Source: JANNSX01 sp031403155
GTDB taxonomy: Bacteria > Pseudomonadota > Alphaproteobacteria > Rhizobiales > Hyphomicrobiaceae
Direction of reading: 5' to 3'
NCBI GenBank assembly: GCA_031403155.1
Contig: JANNSX010000318.1
Location: forward strand, 1 to 26,969
Length of the DNA stretch: 26,969 nt
Shown: positions 1 to 7,388 of the stretch, piece by piece
How positions within the stretch are numbered: the stretch's first letter is position 1
Layout of the letters: each line of letters begins with the position of its first letter
Notes under the pieces: generated by a model
Seen by the model: the letters and a program-made list of their open reading frames with translations, nothing else
What the model was told of the DNA's origin: nothing
Databases searched by the model: none
Translations under genes and position numbers: made by a program

Positions 1-192
1 CTCGTTCAGGCGATTCGCACGCGCGAGCTCGAAGAGAGGGCCGCCGGCGAGCTCGCCCATTTCTTGTAGCGACGGCTCGATCGCGCGCAGCACGTCGGGA
101 TCGACGCTGCGCCGCAGGTAGCTGCGCAGTAATGCGTCGGCGGCGTATTGGTTGGCGAGTTGCGGCGGGGCTTGGAGGAACGCGTCGGTCAT
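1..192 (-). CDS. AidB-like acyl-CoA dehydrogenase family protein (N-terminal fragment)
   Basis: Only the first 64 codons are inside the window; the gene runs off the left edge. The readable protein starts MTDAFLQAPPQLANQY and continues with YLRRSVDPDVLRAIEPS, then a stretch ending ELAGGPLFELARANRLNE. This layout (N-x-Y-x-x-D early, a helix around D-x-L-x-A-I, then E-x-G-E-L-x-G-x-P-L) resembles the N-terminal domain of AidB, the flavin-containing acyl-CoA dehydrogenase homologue of the adaptive response to alkylation damage. The flavin-binding core is not visible, so the assignment rests on the N-terminus alone. The start codon has no clear Shine-Dalgarno motif. A small hairpin lies just upstream. 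Another acyl-CoA dehydrogenase is the main alternative. Confidence 0.55.
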   Translation of the reverse strand, partial: MTDAFLQAPPQLANQYAADALLRSYLRRSVDPDVLRAIEPSLQEMGELAGGPLFELARANRLNE

Positions 193-203
193 GGGGGCTG
201 TCC

Positions 204-222
204 ATGGCCCCTTCAGGGCCAT
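204..222. terminator. small GC-rich hairpin, possible terminator of the cyclase gene
   Basis: ATGGCCC and GGGCCAT form a 7-bp perfect stem around a 5-base loop, in the 141-base gap between the cyclase stop codon and the start of the AidB-like gene. No T-run follows on the minus strand, so intrinsic termination is only a guess. The rest of this gap shows nothing else recognisable. Confidence 0.25.
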
Positions 223-333
223 CGGCCAGCTCGAACATTCTGCGGTTTGGCATAAGATCGGAGATCTCGTGCGCTGTTCGATCCGATGGACTCTGCTCGG
301 CGCTCTGGTTCGCTGGCTTTGAGCCTCTTATTT

Positions 334-1626
334 CTAGTCGTTCTCCACGTCTGCCGCTGCAACCGCGAAGACCGGCCGCTTGATGCTCGAGACGCCAGGC
401 GCGAAGACTTTCATCTTGCGCCCGACGCCCTTCATCGAGTGCTGACCGAGCGGCCGCCACTCGTGTGTAATGGCATCCGCGAAAGCCTTCGTCGCCAGGA
501 CCGGTTCGCCCAAGTCCTTCGTCAAGCCGTCCAGCCGTGCGACCTCGTTGACGGCCGCGCCGAACACCGAAAACGTCAGGCGCGAGGGAATGCCGACATT
601 GCCGTAGGTGACCTCGCCCAGATGCAGGCCGACGCCGAAGTCGAGCGGCGACTTGCCGGCCATGCCGCGCGCGACGTTCATCTCGTGCACTTTCGAGCGC
701 GCGAGTGACGCCGCCTCGAGCGCCCGCTCGCAGACGAACTCCGGCGTGCTGCCCTTCTCGTCCACCGGGAAGATCGCCAGGATCGCATCGCCGATGAAGC
801 TGAGGATCTGACCGCCGTTCTGGGTGACGGATCCGCCGGTCGCATCGAAGAAGGTGTTGAGCGTGTCGATGTACTCCTGCCGCGGCAGCGTGTCGGCCAT
901 GACGGTCGAGTTGCGCAAGTCGGCGTACCAGATGGCGGCCTTGATGGTCTCGCCGTCGCCGCGCTTGATCTGCCCGTTCAAGACCCGCTTGCTGGCGTGC
1001 TTGCCGAGGTAGGTCTTCACCACGTTGCGCATCAGCTGGTTCTTGATCGCCATCTTGGCGGCGACCGCCAGCGACCGCTGAACGTGCAGCAGCACGGCGA
1101 TATCGTTGTCGGAAAAACCCGCGCTGTGATCGGAGGCCCAGGAGCCCAACATCCCGCGGTTCCTTCCGGTCTCGAACGCGACTCTGAAGGCCAGGTAGTC
1201 GGTGACACCTTCCTTCATGAGTTCATCGAGGACCGGGAAGCTGTATTGCCGCTGATTGCAGTCGAGGTGGATGCGCATCGTGTCGAGCCCGCGCTGGATC
1301 ATGTAGTGGTGCGGGCTAGTCACGAACCGGGGATTGACGCCTCCGGGCACGTGCGGATAGTCGGCGAGGGAGGAGCCTTCGCCGCGCATCCAGGTGATGC
1401 CGAGCGCCGAATGCAGCGGATGCAACACGGAGAAGGCGAAGTAGCCGCGGATGAGCGGCACGCCCGCCGCCTGCAACCGCTCGCAACAGCCATAGACAAT
1501 GGGCTCGATATCTTCATCGGCGAGCGCCTGCGCCATTAACCAATCGTCGAGCTCCTCGAGCATGGCCGGGGCGACATTGCGGCGGTCGTTTTGCGCCATC
1601 GCGCGGCGGTCGACGGTTTCCTGCAT
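334..1626 (-). CDS. class III adenylate/guanylate cyclase with N-terminal GAF-like sensory region
   Basis: Predicted to make a cyclic nucleotide second messenger from NTP. The start at 1626 is chosen because GAGAGGA sits just upstream; the reading frame stays open upstream but there runs through a palindromic repeat. The protein is 430 residues. Residues 1-210 form a soluble region with no membrane segment, ending in a GAF-like pattern (SWASDHSAGFSDNDI). The cyclase homology domain covers about 225-410. Metal-binding aspartates are visible at D236 (YADLRNST) and D280 (FIGDAI), and the transition-state Asn/Arg pair at N360 and R364 (AVNEVARL). The residue that is usually Lys before FIGD is Ser here (LSFIGD), and the purine-contact position before the later Gly is also Ser (FSVFG). 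Nucleotide preference is therefore uncertain. Activity is plausible because metal and transition-state residues are intact. Confidence 0.85.
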   Translation of the reverse strand: MQETVDRRAMAQNDRRNVAPAMLEELDDWLMAQALADEDIEPIVYGCCERLQAAGVPLIRGYFAFSVLHPLHSALGITWMRGEGSSLADYPHVPGGVNPRFVTSPHHYMIQRGLDTMRIHLDCNQRQYSFPVLDELMKEGVTDYLAFRVAFETGRNRGMLGSWASDHSAGFSDNDIAVLLHVQRSLAVAAKMAIKNQLMRNVVKTYLGKHASKRVLNGQIKRGDGETIKAAIWYADLRNSTVMADTLPRQEYIDTLNTFFDATGGSVTQNGGQILSFIGDAILAIFPVDEKGSTPEFVCERALEAASLARSKVHEMNVARGMAGKSPLDFGVGLHLGEVTYGNVGIPSRLTFSVFGAAVNEVARLDGLTKDLGEPVLATKAFADAITHEWRPLGQHSMKGVGRKMKVFAPGVSSIKRPVFAVAAADVEND

Positions 1627-1645
1627 GGGGGTCCTCTCGAGGCCA

Positions 1646-1693
1646 GAGCACTTTCCGACCAAGTGGATACCGGTTGGTCGAAAGAAAGTGCTC
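1646..1693. repeat. palindromic intergenic repeat 1 (REP-like)
   Basis: GAGCACTTTC at the left end pairs with GAAAGTGCTC at the right end, and an inner CGACCAA pairs with TTGGTCG. The right half has a three-base insertion. The element sits directly upstream of the cyclase start. It resembles the short palindromic intergenic repeats widespread in Rhizobiales; that resemblance is from memory, not from a search. Confidence 0.75.
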
Positions 1694-1705
1694 AAAGCCA
1701 ATATC

Positions 1706-1747
1706 CTAGACCGTCTTCCGATTCCGAAGGATCGGAAGACGGTCTAG
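1706..1747. repeat. palindromic intergenic repeat 2, perfect 17-bp arms
   Basis: CTAGACCGTCTTCCGAT at 1706-1722 and its exact reverse complement at 1731-1747 enclose an 8-base loop (TCCGAAGG). It follows repeat 1 after 12 bases. The stem is symmetric and lacks a T-run on either side, so it looks more like an intergenic repeat than a classical terminator. Confidence 0.8.
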
Positions 1748-1859
1748 ACTTCAGATAAGACTCTGGAACCGATTTGCCAAGTTTACGCGAGCGGGCAGCC
1801 GGTCTAAAACGCGTCAGGTACATAGAGCCAGAGATTCACGGGCTCGAGGGAATTCCTAA

Positions 1860-2154
1860 GTACCCACAATCACTAAAGGACGGCACGTATGACGAACGAG
1901 GACGGGCGCTGGCCCATTCTTTTCTTGCCCGCCTCCGGCGGGACGAGCGGTGCGCGATGGGCGTAGCTGGGACTACGGACAAGCGCGCCGACGCCGCCAG
2001 CGCCCGTCCTCGTTCGCCTTTCAGGTCGCAGCCCACGGGCGACCGGTTCGTCGCGAAGCTCGACCGCAGCCCCGCTGCGCTCTTCGCTTCGCTCCTGCCG
2101 GATCGCCGCGCGGACCCGCGATCAGACGTGTCGTCCTTTAGTAATTGTGGGTAC
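1860..2154. repeat. nested inverted-repeat element (MITE-like or structured RNA) upstream of pccA
   Basis: Outer arms at 1860-1888 and 2126-2154 are 29 bases long and match as inverted repeats at 27 positions. Inside them, 1893-1913 and 1996-2016 form a second, perfect 21-base inverted repeat. The inner 82 bases contain further short stems (CCCGCC/GGCGGG, GCCCAT/ATGGGC). The stretch between the right inner arm and the right outer arm contains GCGAAGC/GCTTCGC around GCAG/CTGC. The element is flanked by TAA on both sides, which could be a 3-bp target duplication. It encodes no convincing protein. The right end stops four bases before the pccA ATG. A mobile non-autonomous element or a structured RNA would both fit. 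Confidence 0.7.
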
Positions 2155-2158
2155 TAAC

Positions 2159-4177
2159 ATGTTCAAGAAGATCCTGATCGCCAATCGCGGCGAGATCGCT
2201 TGCCGCATCATCAAGACGGCCCGCAAGATGGGAATTGCGACCGTCGCGGTCTATTCGGACGCCGACCGGGACGCGCTGCATGTCGAGATGGCGGACGAGT
2301 CGGTCGCCATCGGGCCGGCACCGGCGGCTGAGAGCTATCTCGTCATCGACAAGATCGTGGCCGCCTGCAAGGCAACCGGCGCCGAAGCTGTTCATCCCGG
2401 CTACGGCTTCCTCTCCGAGCGCGAGGCCTTTGCCATCGCGCTCGAGAAGGCCGGCATCGTCTTCATCGGTCCCAACCCCAAGGCGATCGCCGCCATGGGC
2501 GACAAGATCGAGAGCAAGAAGGCCGCCGCCCGCGCCAAGGTGTCGACGGTGCCGGGTCACCTGGGAGAGATCGGCGATACGAAAGAGGCGGTGAGGATCG
2601 CCCGCGAGATCGGCTATCCCGTCATGATCAAAGCGTCGGCGGGTGGCGGCGGCAAGGGCATGCGCATCGCCACCTCGGACAAAGAGTGCGAGGAGGGCTT
2701 CGGCCTCGCCCGCTCGGAGGCGAAGGCGAGCTTCGGCGACGATCGCATCTTCATCGAGAAACTCATCGTCAATTCGCGCCACATCGAGATCCAGGTGCTG
2801 GGCGACAAGCACGGCAACGTCATCTATCTGGGCGAGCGGGAGTGCTCGATCCAGCGCCGCAACCAGAAGGTCATCGAGGAGGCGCCCTCGCCGCTGCTCG
2901 ACGAGAAGACGCGCCGCGCCATGGGCGAGCAGGCGGTCGCACTTTCGAAAGCCGTTGGCTACGATTCCGCCGGCACCGTCGAGTTCGTCGCGGGCCAGGA
3001 CAAGAGCTTCTTCTTCCTCGAAATGAACACGCGCCTGCAGGTCGAGCACCCCGTGACCGAGCTCGTCACCGGTATCGACCTCGTCGAGCAGATGATCCGG
3101 GTCGCTGCCGGCGAGCGGCTCGGTATGAAGCAGGCCGACGTGAAGCTCAAGGGTTGGGCGGTCGAGAGCCGCATCTATGCCGAGGATCCGTTCCGCAACT
3201 TCCTGCCCTCGATCGGCCGGCTCGTGCGCTACCGCCCGCCTGCAGAGGGCATCCGTGACGGCGTGACGGTCAGGAACGACACCGGCGTCTACGAAGGTGG
3301 CGAGATCTCGATGTACTACGATCCGATGATCGCCAAGCTGGTGACGCATGCCGCCACCCGTGAGGCCGCGATCGAGGCGCAATCGGAAGCGCTGGACGCC
3401 TTTGCCATCTCCGGCATCCAGCACAACATCCCGTTCCTGACCACGCTGATGCAACATCCGCGCTGGCGCAAGGGGGAGCTGTCGACCGGCTTCATAGTCG
3501 AGGAGTTTCCGGACGGTTTCAAGACGCCGGAGCCCAAGGGCCGCATCCGCGACACGCTGGTGGCTGTGGCCGCGGCAATCGACCATCTCTCGAATGCGCG
3601 GCGCCGCCAGATCACGCATCAGATGCACGGGCAGAATGTGAAATTCTCGGAGACCCGCGTCGTCTCGGTCGCGGGAGTGGCCGAGAAGCTCCGCGTCGAG
3701 GGTGATGTGACGGGCCCCGTCTCGATCGCCTTCTTCGACGAGGCCGGCGGCGTGCGCCGGCAGATCGCAACCCTCTCCGATTGGTGGCCGGGCGAGCCGG
3801 TCTGGCGGGGCGAGGTCGGCGGCGAGACCGTCGCCGTGCAGGTGAGGCCGATCCTCAACGGCGTCGGGCTCTCGTTCCGTGGCCATGTCGCGGATGTCCG
3901 CGTGCTGACGCCGCGCGAGGCCGAGCTTGCCAAGCTCATGCCCGTCAAATTGCCGCCCGACACGTCGAAGCTGCTGCTCTGCCCGATGCCGGGTCTCGTC
4001 AAGTCGCTCGCCGTCGCCGTTGGTCAGGAGATCAAGGCGGGTGACACGCTCTGCGTGGTCGAAGCCATGAAAATGGAGAATGTGCTGCGCGCCGAGCGCG
4101 ACGGCACCGTCAAGGAGATCCGTGCCAAACCCGGCGATAGCCTCGCCGTCGACGCGGTGATCATGACGTTCGGGTGA
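2159..4177 (+). CDS. pccA: acetyl/propionyl-CoA carboxylase, biotin carboxylase + biotin carrier subunit
   Basis: Alpha subunit of a biotin-dependent acyl-CoA carboxylase: it carboxylates biotin with ATP and bicarbonate, and a separate beta subunit transfers the carboxyl group to propionyl-CoA or a similar acyl-CoA. The ATG at 2159 gives 672 residues and the canonical start MFKKILIANRGEIA. The N-terminal biotin carboxylase domain (about 1-448) has the ATP-grasp glycine loop GGGGKG at 162-167 and EMNTRLQVEHPVTE at 287-300. The middle is the interface (BT) region. The C-terminal biotinyl domain carries EAMKM with the biotinylated lysine at K638, 35 residues from the end. Length and order match PccA. 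A GTG 12 bases upstream would add four residues but lies in the repeat arm. No good Shine-Dalgarno motif is present, because the palindromic element supplies the whole leader. The beta subunit gene is not in the window. MccA or LiuD-type subunits are less likely alternatives. Confidence 0.93.
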   Translation: MFKKILIANRGEIACRIIKTARKMGIATVAVYSDADRDALHVEMADESVAIGPAPAAESYLVIDKIVAACKATGAEAVHPGYGFLSEREAFAIALEKAGIVFIGPNPKAIAAMGDKIESKKAAARAKVSTVPGHLGEIGDTKEAVRIAREIGYPVMIKASAGGGGKGMRIATSDKECEEGFGLARSEAKASFGDDRIFIEKLIVNSRHIEIQVLGDKHGNVIYLGERECSIQRRNQKVIEEAPSPLLDEKTRRAMGEQAVALSKAVGYDSAGTVEFVAGQDKSFFFLEMNTRLQVEHPVTELVTGIDLVEQMIRVAAGERLGMKQADVKLKGWAVESRIYAEDPFRNFLPSIGRLVRYRPPAEGIRDGVTVRNDTGVYEGGEISMYYDPMIAKLVTHAATREAAIEAQSEALDAFAISGIQHNIPFLTTLMQHPRWRKGELSTGFIVEEFPDGFKTPEPKGRIRDTLVAVAAAIDHLSNARRRQITHQMHGQNVKFSETRVVSVAGVAEKLRVEGDVTGPVSIAFFDEAGGVRRQIATLSDWWPGEPVWRGEVGGETVAVQVRPILNGVGLSFRGHVADVRVLTPREAELAKLMPVKLPPDTSKLLLCPMPGLVKSLAVAVGQEIKAGDTLCVVEAMKMENVLRAERDGTVKEIRAKPGDSLAVDAVIMTFG

Positions 4178-4178
4178 A

Positions 4179-4276
4179 GCGGCCGCCGGCCGATTGATTG
4201 AAGGGGCGGCCGCCGGTCGCCCGGCCATCCGCGAACGGGACGCTTGCGAGTGCGGCCAAGAGCGGGCGGCCGCCGG
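4179..4276. repeat. GC-rich repeat GCGGCCGCCGG in three copies; possible bidirectional terminator
   Basis: The 104-base gap between the convergent pccA and rluB genes contains three copies of a GCGGCCGCCGG-like motif (from 4179, 4206 and 4266). The first (4179-4187) can pair with GGCGGCCGC at 4205-4213 to form a 9-bp stem. No T-tract is seen. The convergent setting suggests a role in transcription ending, but this is inference. Confidence 0.4.
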
Positions 4277-4281
4277 CCGGC

Positions 4282-5124
4282 CTACGCGCGCGGCCGCCGC
4301 GATCCGGGGTTCGCAAGCCCCAGGCTCACCGAGACATCCCTCGGCAACTGCTCCGCGATGATCTTGCGGCCGATCTCCTCGACCTCGCCCTCCGGCAGAT
4401 TGCCGAGCTGGAATGGCCCATAGGACACGCGGATGAGCCGGCTCACATCGAGGCCGAGGTGGTTGAGCACGCGCTTGACCTCACGGTTCTTGCCCTCGCG
4501 GATACCAATGGTGAGCCAGCAGTTGGCGCCCTTGACGCTGTCGAGGGTGGCCTCGATCGGCCCGTAGCGCGCACCCTCGACCTCGATGCCTTTGGAGAGG
4601 CGGTTCAGATCGTCTTGGGTCACGCGGCCCTTGGCGCGGGCGCGATAGCGGCGGAGCCAGCCGGTCGCGGGCAGCTCCAGGTGCCGGGCGAGCGCGCCCG
4701 AGGTCGTCAGCAAAATGAGCCCCTCGGTGTTGTAGTCGAGCCGGCCAACCGAGACGACGCGCGGCAATCCTGGCGGCAAGCACTCGAACAGCGTCGGCCG
4801 GCCTTCGGGATCGCGATGCGTGGTGACGCGGCCCCGCGGCTTGTGATGCGTCCACAGGCGCACCTCGCTCGGGCCTGAAATCAGGTTGCCATCGACGCTC
4901 ACGACATCCTTCGGCCCAACGACACACGCAGGCGTTGTCAGCGCATTGCCGTTGACGGTGACCCGGCCTTCGGCGATCCAGCGCTCGGCCTCCCGGCGCG
5001 AGCACAGGCCCGCCGCCGCCATCACCTTGGCGATACGGGCCGGCTGATCGGCGGCGACTTGGGTCGCTTCCACTTGACCACGGTCCGGCCGCGTCGTCTT
5101 TTGTCGGGGCTCTCGATTGGACAT
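4282..5124 (-). CDS. rluB: 23S rRNA pseudouridine synthase, RsuA/RluB family
   Basis: Isomerises a uridine of 23S rRNA (U2605 in E. coli RluB) to pseudouridine during ribosome assembly in the cytoplasm. An S4 RNA-binding domain occupies about 29-76 (RIAKVMAAAGLCSRREAE), preceded by a charged 28-residue tail. The catalytic domain follows, with the RsuA-family active-site motif GRLDYNTEGL and catalytic D130, then EGKNREVKRVL near residue 210. The 280-residue length is normal for alphaproteobacterial RluB, which often lacks the long C-terminal tail seen elsewhere. The start at 5124 lies six bases from the divergent tadA start. RluE or RsuA are alternatives, but the S4 domain and length favour RluB. 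Confidence 0.85.
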   Translation of the reverse strand: MSNREPRQKTTRPDRGQVEATQVAADQPARIAKVMAAAGLCSRREAERWIAEGRVTVNGNALTTPACVVGPKDVVSVDGNLISGPSEVRLWTHHKPRGRVTTHRDPEGRPTLFECLPPGLPRVVSVGRLDYNTEGLILLTTSGALARHLELPATGWLRRYRARAKGRVTQDDLNRLSKGIEVEGARYGPIEATLDSVKGANCWLTIGIREGKNREVKRVLNHLGLDVSRLIRVSYGPFQLGNLPEGEVEEIGRKIIAEQLPRDVSVSLGLANPGSRRPRA

Positions 5125-5130
5125 GGGGCG

Positions 5131-5604
5131 ATGGTAGACAGGAAAACGAAGCCCGGCGCAACGCTCGACCCGATGGGACTAGCGCTCGCCGAGGCACGGC
5201 AGGCGGGCGAGCGGGGCGAGGTGCCGGTCGGGGCGGTCATCGTCTCGACGGATGGCGCCGTGCTCGCCCAGGCCGGAAACGCCACGCGCGCGCTCAACGA
5301 TCCGACCGCGCATGCGGAAATTCTCGCCATTCGCGCGGCCTGCGACCTCGTCGCCTCAGAGCGGCTTACCGGCTTCGATCTCTACGTGACGCTCGAGCCC
5401 TGCGCCATGTGCGCGGCGGCGATCTCGTTTGCCCGCATCCGCCGCCTGTACTATGCCGCGCGCGACCCCAAGGGCGGCGGCGTCGAGCACGGCCCCCGCT
5501 TCTTCGGCCAGCCCACCTGTCACCATCGCCCAGAGGTCATCGATGGCCTGCGCGAGAGCGAGGCGGCAATGCTGCTCAAGGATTTCTTTGCCGAGCGGCG
5601 GTGA
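5131..5604 (+). CDS. tadA: tRNA-specific adenosine deaminase
   Basis: Deaminates A34 of tRNA-Arg(ACG) to inosine. The zinc-dependent deaminase signature is complete: H61-A-E63 (TAHAEILAIR) with E63 as proton shuttle, and C91 and C94 in PCAMC. The conserved RGEVPVGAVIV precedes it, and the C-terminal FFAERR ends a helix typical of TadA. I chose ATG 5131 because GGGGC precedes it and it leaves six bases to the divergent rluB start, giving 157 residues. ATG 5173 (MGLALAEARQAG) gives a protein closer to the E. coli N-terminus and cannot be excluded. The gene ends nine bases before the convergent patatin gene. Confidence 0.92.
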   Translation: MVDRKTKPGATLDPMGLALAEARQAGERGEVPVGAVIVSTDGAVLAQAGNATRALNDPTAHAEILAIRAACDLVASERLTGFDLYVTLEPCAMCAAAISFARIRRLYYAARDPKGGGVEHGPRFFGQPTCHHRPEVIDGLRESEAAMLLKDFFAERR

Positions 5605-5613
5605 TGAAAATGC

Positions 5614-6477
5614 TCACGCCGCCTTCTCGAAGACCTCCGCGAGCCGCCGCTTGGTCTCCTCCTTGGCGGGTTCGGACGCCTCCAGAATTTCCTTGATCTT
5701 GAAGAAATCGAGCACGGCGAAGCGGGCGACGTCCGGGCGGATCAGGATGTCGGGCGCGGCGTATCTGAGCTTCTCCTCGACGATCGAGTGCAGCGTGATC
5801 TGCGCCGCGCCGACCCAGGCCTCGATCGAACTCGGCATCTTGGCCGTGGGGCGCGGACCCTTGCCGCCGGTCAGGTCGATGGCGAGCGTCACGTCGCATT
5901 TGGGTGCGATGACATCAAAAGGCGTCGGGTTGACGAAGCCGCCGTCGATCAGGATGCGCTTGCCGATGGCGACAGGTTTCAGCAGCGCCGGCAGAGAGGC
6001 GCTGGCGGCAATGGCCGGGATCAGCGGACCTTCGTCGAACAGCACCTGCTCCTGGGCGTAGAAGTCGGTCGCGACCGCAATGAACGGGGTTTTCAGCTCC
6101 TCGAACTTTCGCGGCAGGCTCTCGGGCATCAGGATGTCGAGCAGCGTCTCGCCGTTGAGGATGGCGGGCGTGAAGGGATTCCAGAGCGCCATCAGGTTGC
6201 CCGGCCAGTTGGTGGCGAGGCGGCGCATCAGCTCGGTGCGCTTGGAGAAGAGCTCGGTGGCGAATGCGCGGATTTCGGCGCCCGTCATGCCGGAGGCCGA
6301 GGCCGCACCGAAGATCGCGCCGATCGAGGTGCCGGCGATGATGGTGGGATGGACGCCCAGCTCGTCGAGTGCCTCGAGCACGGGGATATGCGCATAGCCG
6401 CGCGCGGCGCCACCGCCCAACGCGAGGCCGAGGCGGGGTTGGCTGGATCGCCGTGTCGTTTGTGGTCGTTTGGTCAT
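5614..6477 (-). CDS. patatin-like phospholipase family protein (RssA/NTE type)
   Basis: Predicted serine acyl hydrolase acting on lipid esters. The 287-residue protein has the oxyanion-hole loop GGGAARG at 21-27, the nucleophile elbow G-T-S51-I-G, and the catalytic Asp in the DGG motif at D178-G-G. These form the Ser/Asp dyad of patatin-like proteins and are all intact. No signal peptide or membrane helix is seen, so it is probably cytoplasmic or membrane-peripheral. The ATG at 6477 overlaps the TGA of the upstream hydrolase gene in an ATGA junction, which points to translational coupling. The substrate is unknown; the family name does not fix phospholipase activity. Confidence 0.88.
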   Translation of the reverse strand: MTKRPQTTRRSSQPRLGLALGGGAARGYAHIPVLEALDELGVHPTIIAGTSIGAIFGAASASGMTGAEIRAFATELFSKRTELMRRLATNWPGNLMALWNPFTPAILNGETLLDILMPESLPRKFEELKTPFIAVATDFYAQEQVLFDEGPLIPAIAASASLPALLKPVAIGKRILIDGGFVNPTPFDVIAPKCDVTLAIDLTGGKGPRPTAKMPSSIEAWVGAAQITLHSIVEEKLRYAAPDILIRPDVARFAVLDFFKIKEILEASEPAKEETKRRLAEVFEKAA

Positions 6478-7382
6478 GAGCGGCTCGTGAGAAAGTCGAG
6501 AAGCGGCGCCAGGGTTTCCTCTGGCGCCTCCTCGGCGAGGAAGTGGCCGGCGGGAATGGCGGTGCCGGTGACGTTGGGGGCGAGCGGACGCCAGAGCTCG
6601 AGCGGACTTTCGGCGCCGCCCCCGGTATAGTCGGTGCCCCACAGCGCCAGCACGGGGCAGGCGATCGTGTTGCCCGCCGCGAGATCGCTCTCGTCGAGCT
6701 CGCGGTCGATTGTTGCGCCGGCGCGATAGTCCTCGCAGACGGCCCGGATGCGGCCGGGCTCATTCAGTTGCGCCGTGTAGGCGGCGAGTGCGGTGGGATC
6801 GAAGTGCCGGAGGGATTTGTCGCCGGTCCAGCTGCGGATGGTCCATTCGGCATACATTCGAGGATCGGCCGCGATGAGCGTCTCGGGCATCGGGTGTGGC
6901 TGGGCGAGGAAGGGCCAGTGATAGGCCTTGATGGCGGCCTCCCAGCCCATGTGCTTCCAGACGAGTGCGGTCGGGATGATGTCGAGTACGGCAAGTTTCG
7001 CGATCGCTTGCGGGTGATCGAGCGCCGCGCGATAGGCGACCCGCCCGCCGCGATCGTGCCCGGCAACGGCAAAGCGCGCGTGACCGAGCGCGCGCATCAG
7101 GCCGATGGCGTCCTTGGCCATCGTGCGTTTCGCGTAAACCGAGTGCGTCTCATCGGCCGGTGGGATGGAGCTCTGGCCGTAGCCTCTGAGATCGGCCACG
7201 ACGACGGTCATCCGTTCGGCGAGCCGGCCGGCGATTCTGTGCCAGCAATGATGCGTCTGCGGGTAGCCATGCAGGAGGAGGAGCGGCGGGCCGTTGCCGC
7301 CGGTCCGCGCGAAAATCACGACGCCGTCGAGGGCGATGCGGCGGCTGGCAAAGCCGGGGAAGAGGTCGGGAGCGTGGGGCAT
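6474..7382 (-). CDS. alpha/beta hydrolase, fluoroacetate dehalogenase type
   Basis: Predicted haloacid dehalogenase cleaving the C-F or C-Cl bond of haloacetate to glycolate. The start MPHAPDLFPGF at 7382 gives 302 residues. With this numbering the residues known in the R. palustris fluoroacetate dehalogenase RPA1163 fall at the same positions: nucleophile D110 (GHDRG), carboxylate-binding R111 and R114, acid D134 (VLDIIPT), fluoride pocket H155, W156 and Y219 (CEDYRAG), and base H280 (GHFL). An alternative ATG at 7418 would add 12 residues and shift the numbering. Possible promoter hexamers suggest a leaderless message. It is coupled to the downstream patatin gene. Related hydrolases without defluorinase activity exist, so substrate is inferred. 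Confidence 0.85.
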   Translation of the reverse strand: MPHAPDLFPGFASRRIALDGVVIFARTGGNGPPLLLLHGYPQTHHCWHRIAGRLAERMTVVVADLRGYGQSSIPPADETHSVYAKRTMAKDAIGLMRALGHARFAVAGHDRGGRVAYRAALDHPQAIAKLAVLDIIPTALVWKHMGWEAAIKAYHWPFLAQPHPMPETLIAADPRMYAEWTIRSWTGDKSLRHFDPTALAAYTAQLNEPGRIRAVCEDYRAGATIDRELDESDLAAGNTIACPVLALWGTDYTGGGAESPLELWRPLAPNVTGTAIPAGHFLAEEAPEETLAPLLDFLTSRS

Positions 7383-7388
7383 CGGCCT

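Noticed and set aside
1774..2157. Open frames inside the nested palindromic element (127 codons plus, 66 codons minus)
   Set aside because: They arise from the repeat structure, lack ribosome binding sites and show no protein family features.
2138..4228. A 696-codon open frame antisense to pccA
   Set aside because: It is a GC-rich mirror frame of a well-supported carboxylase gene, has low-complexity H/D/R-rich composition, no ribosome binding site and no recognisable domain.
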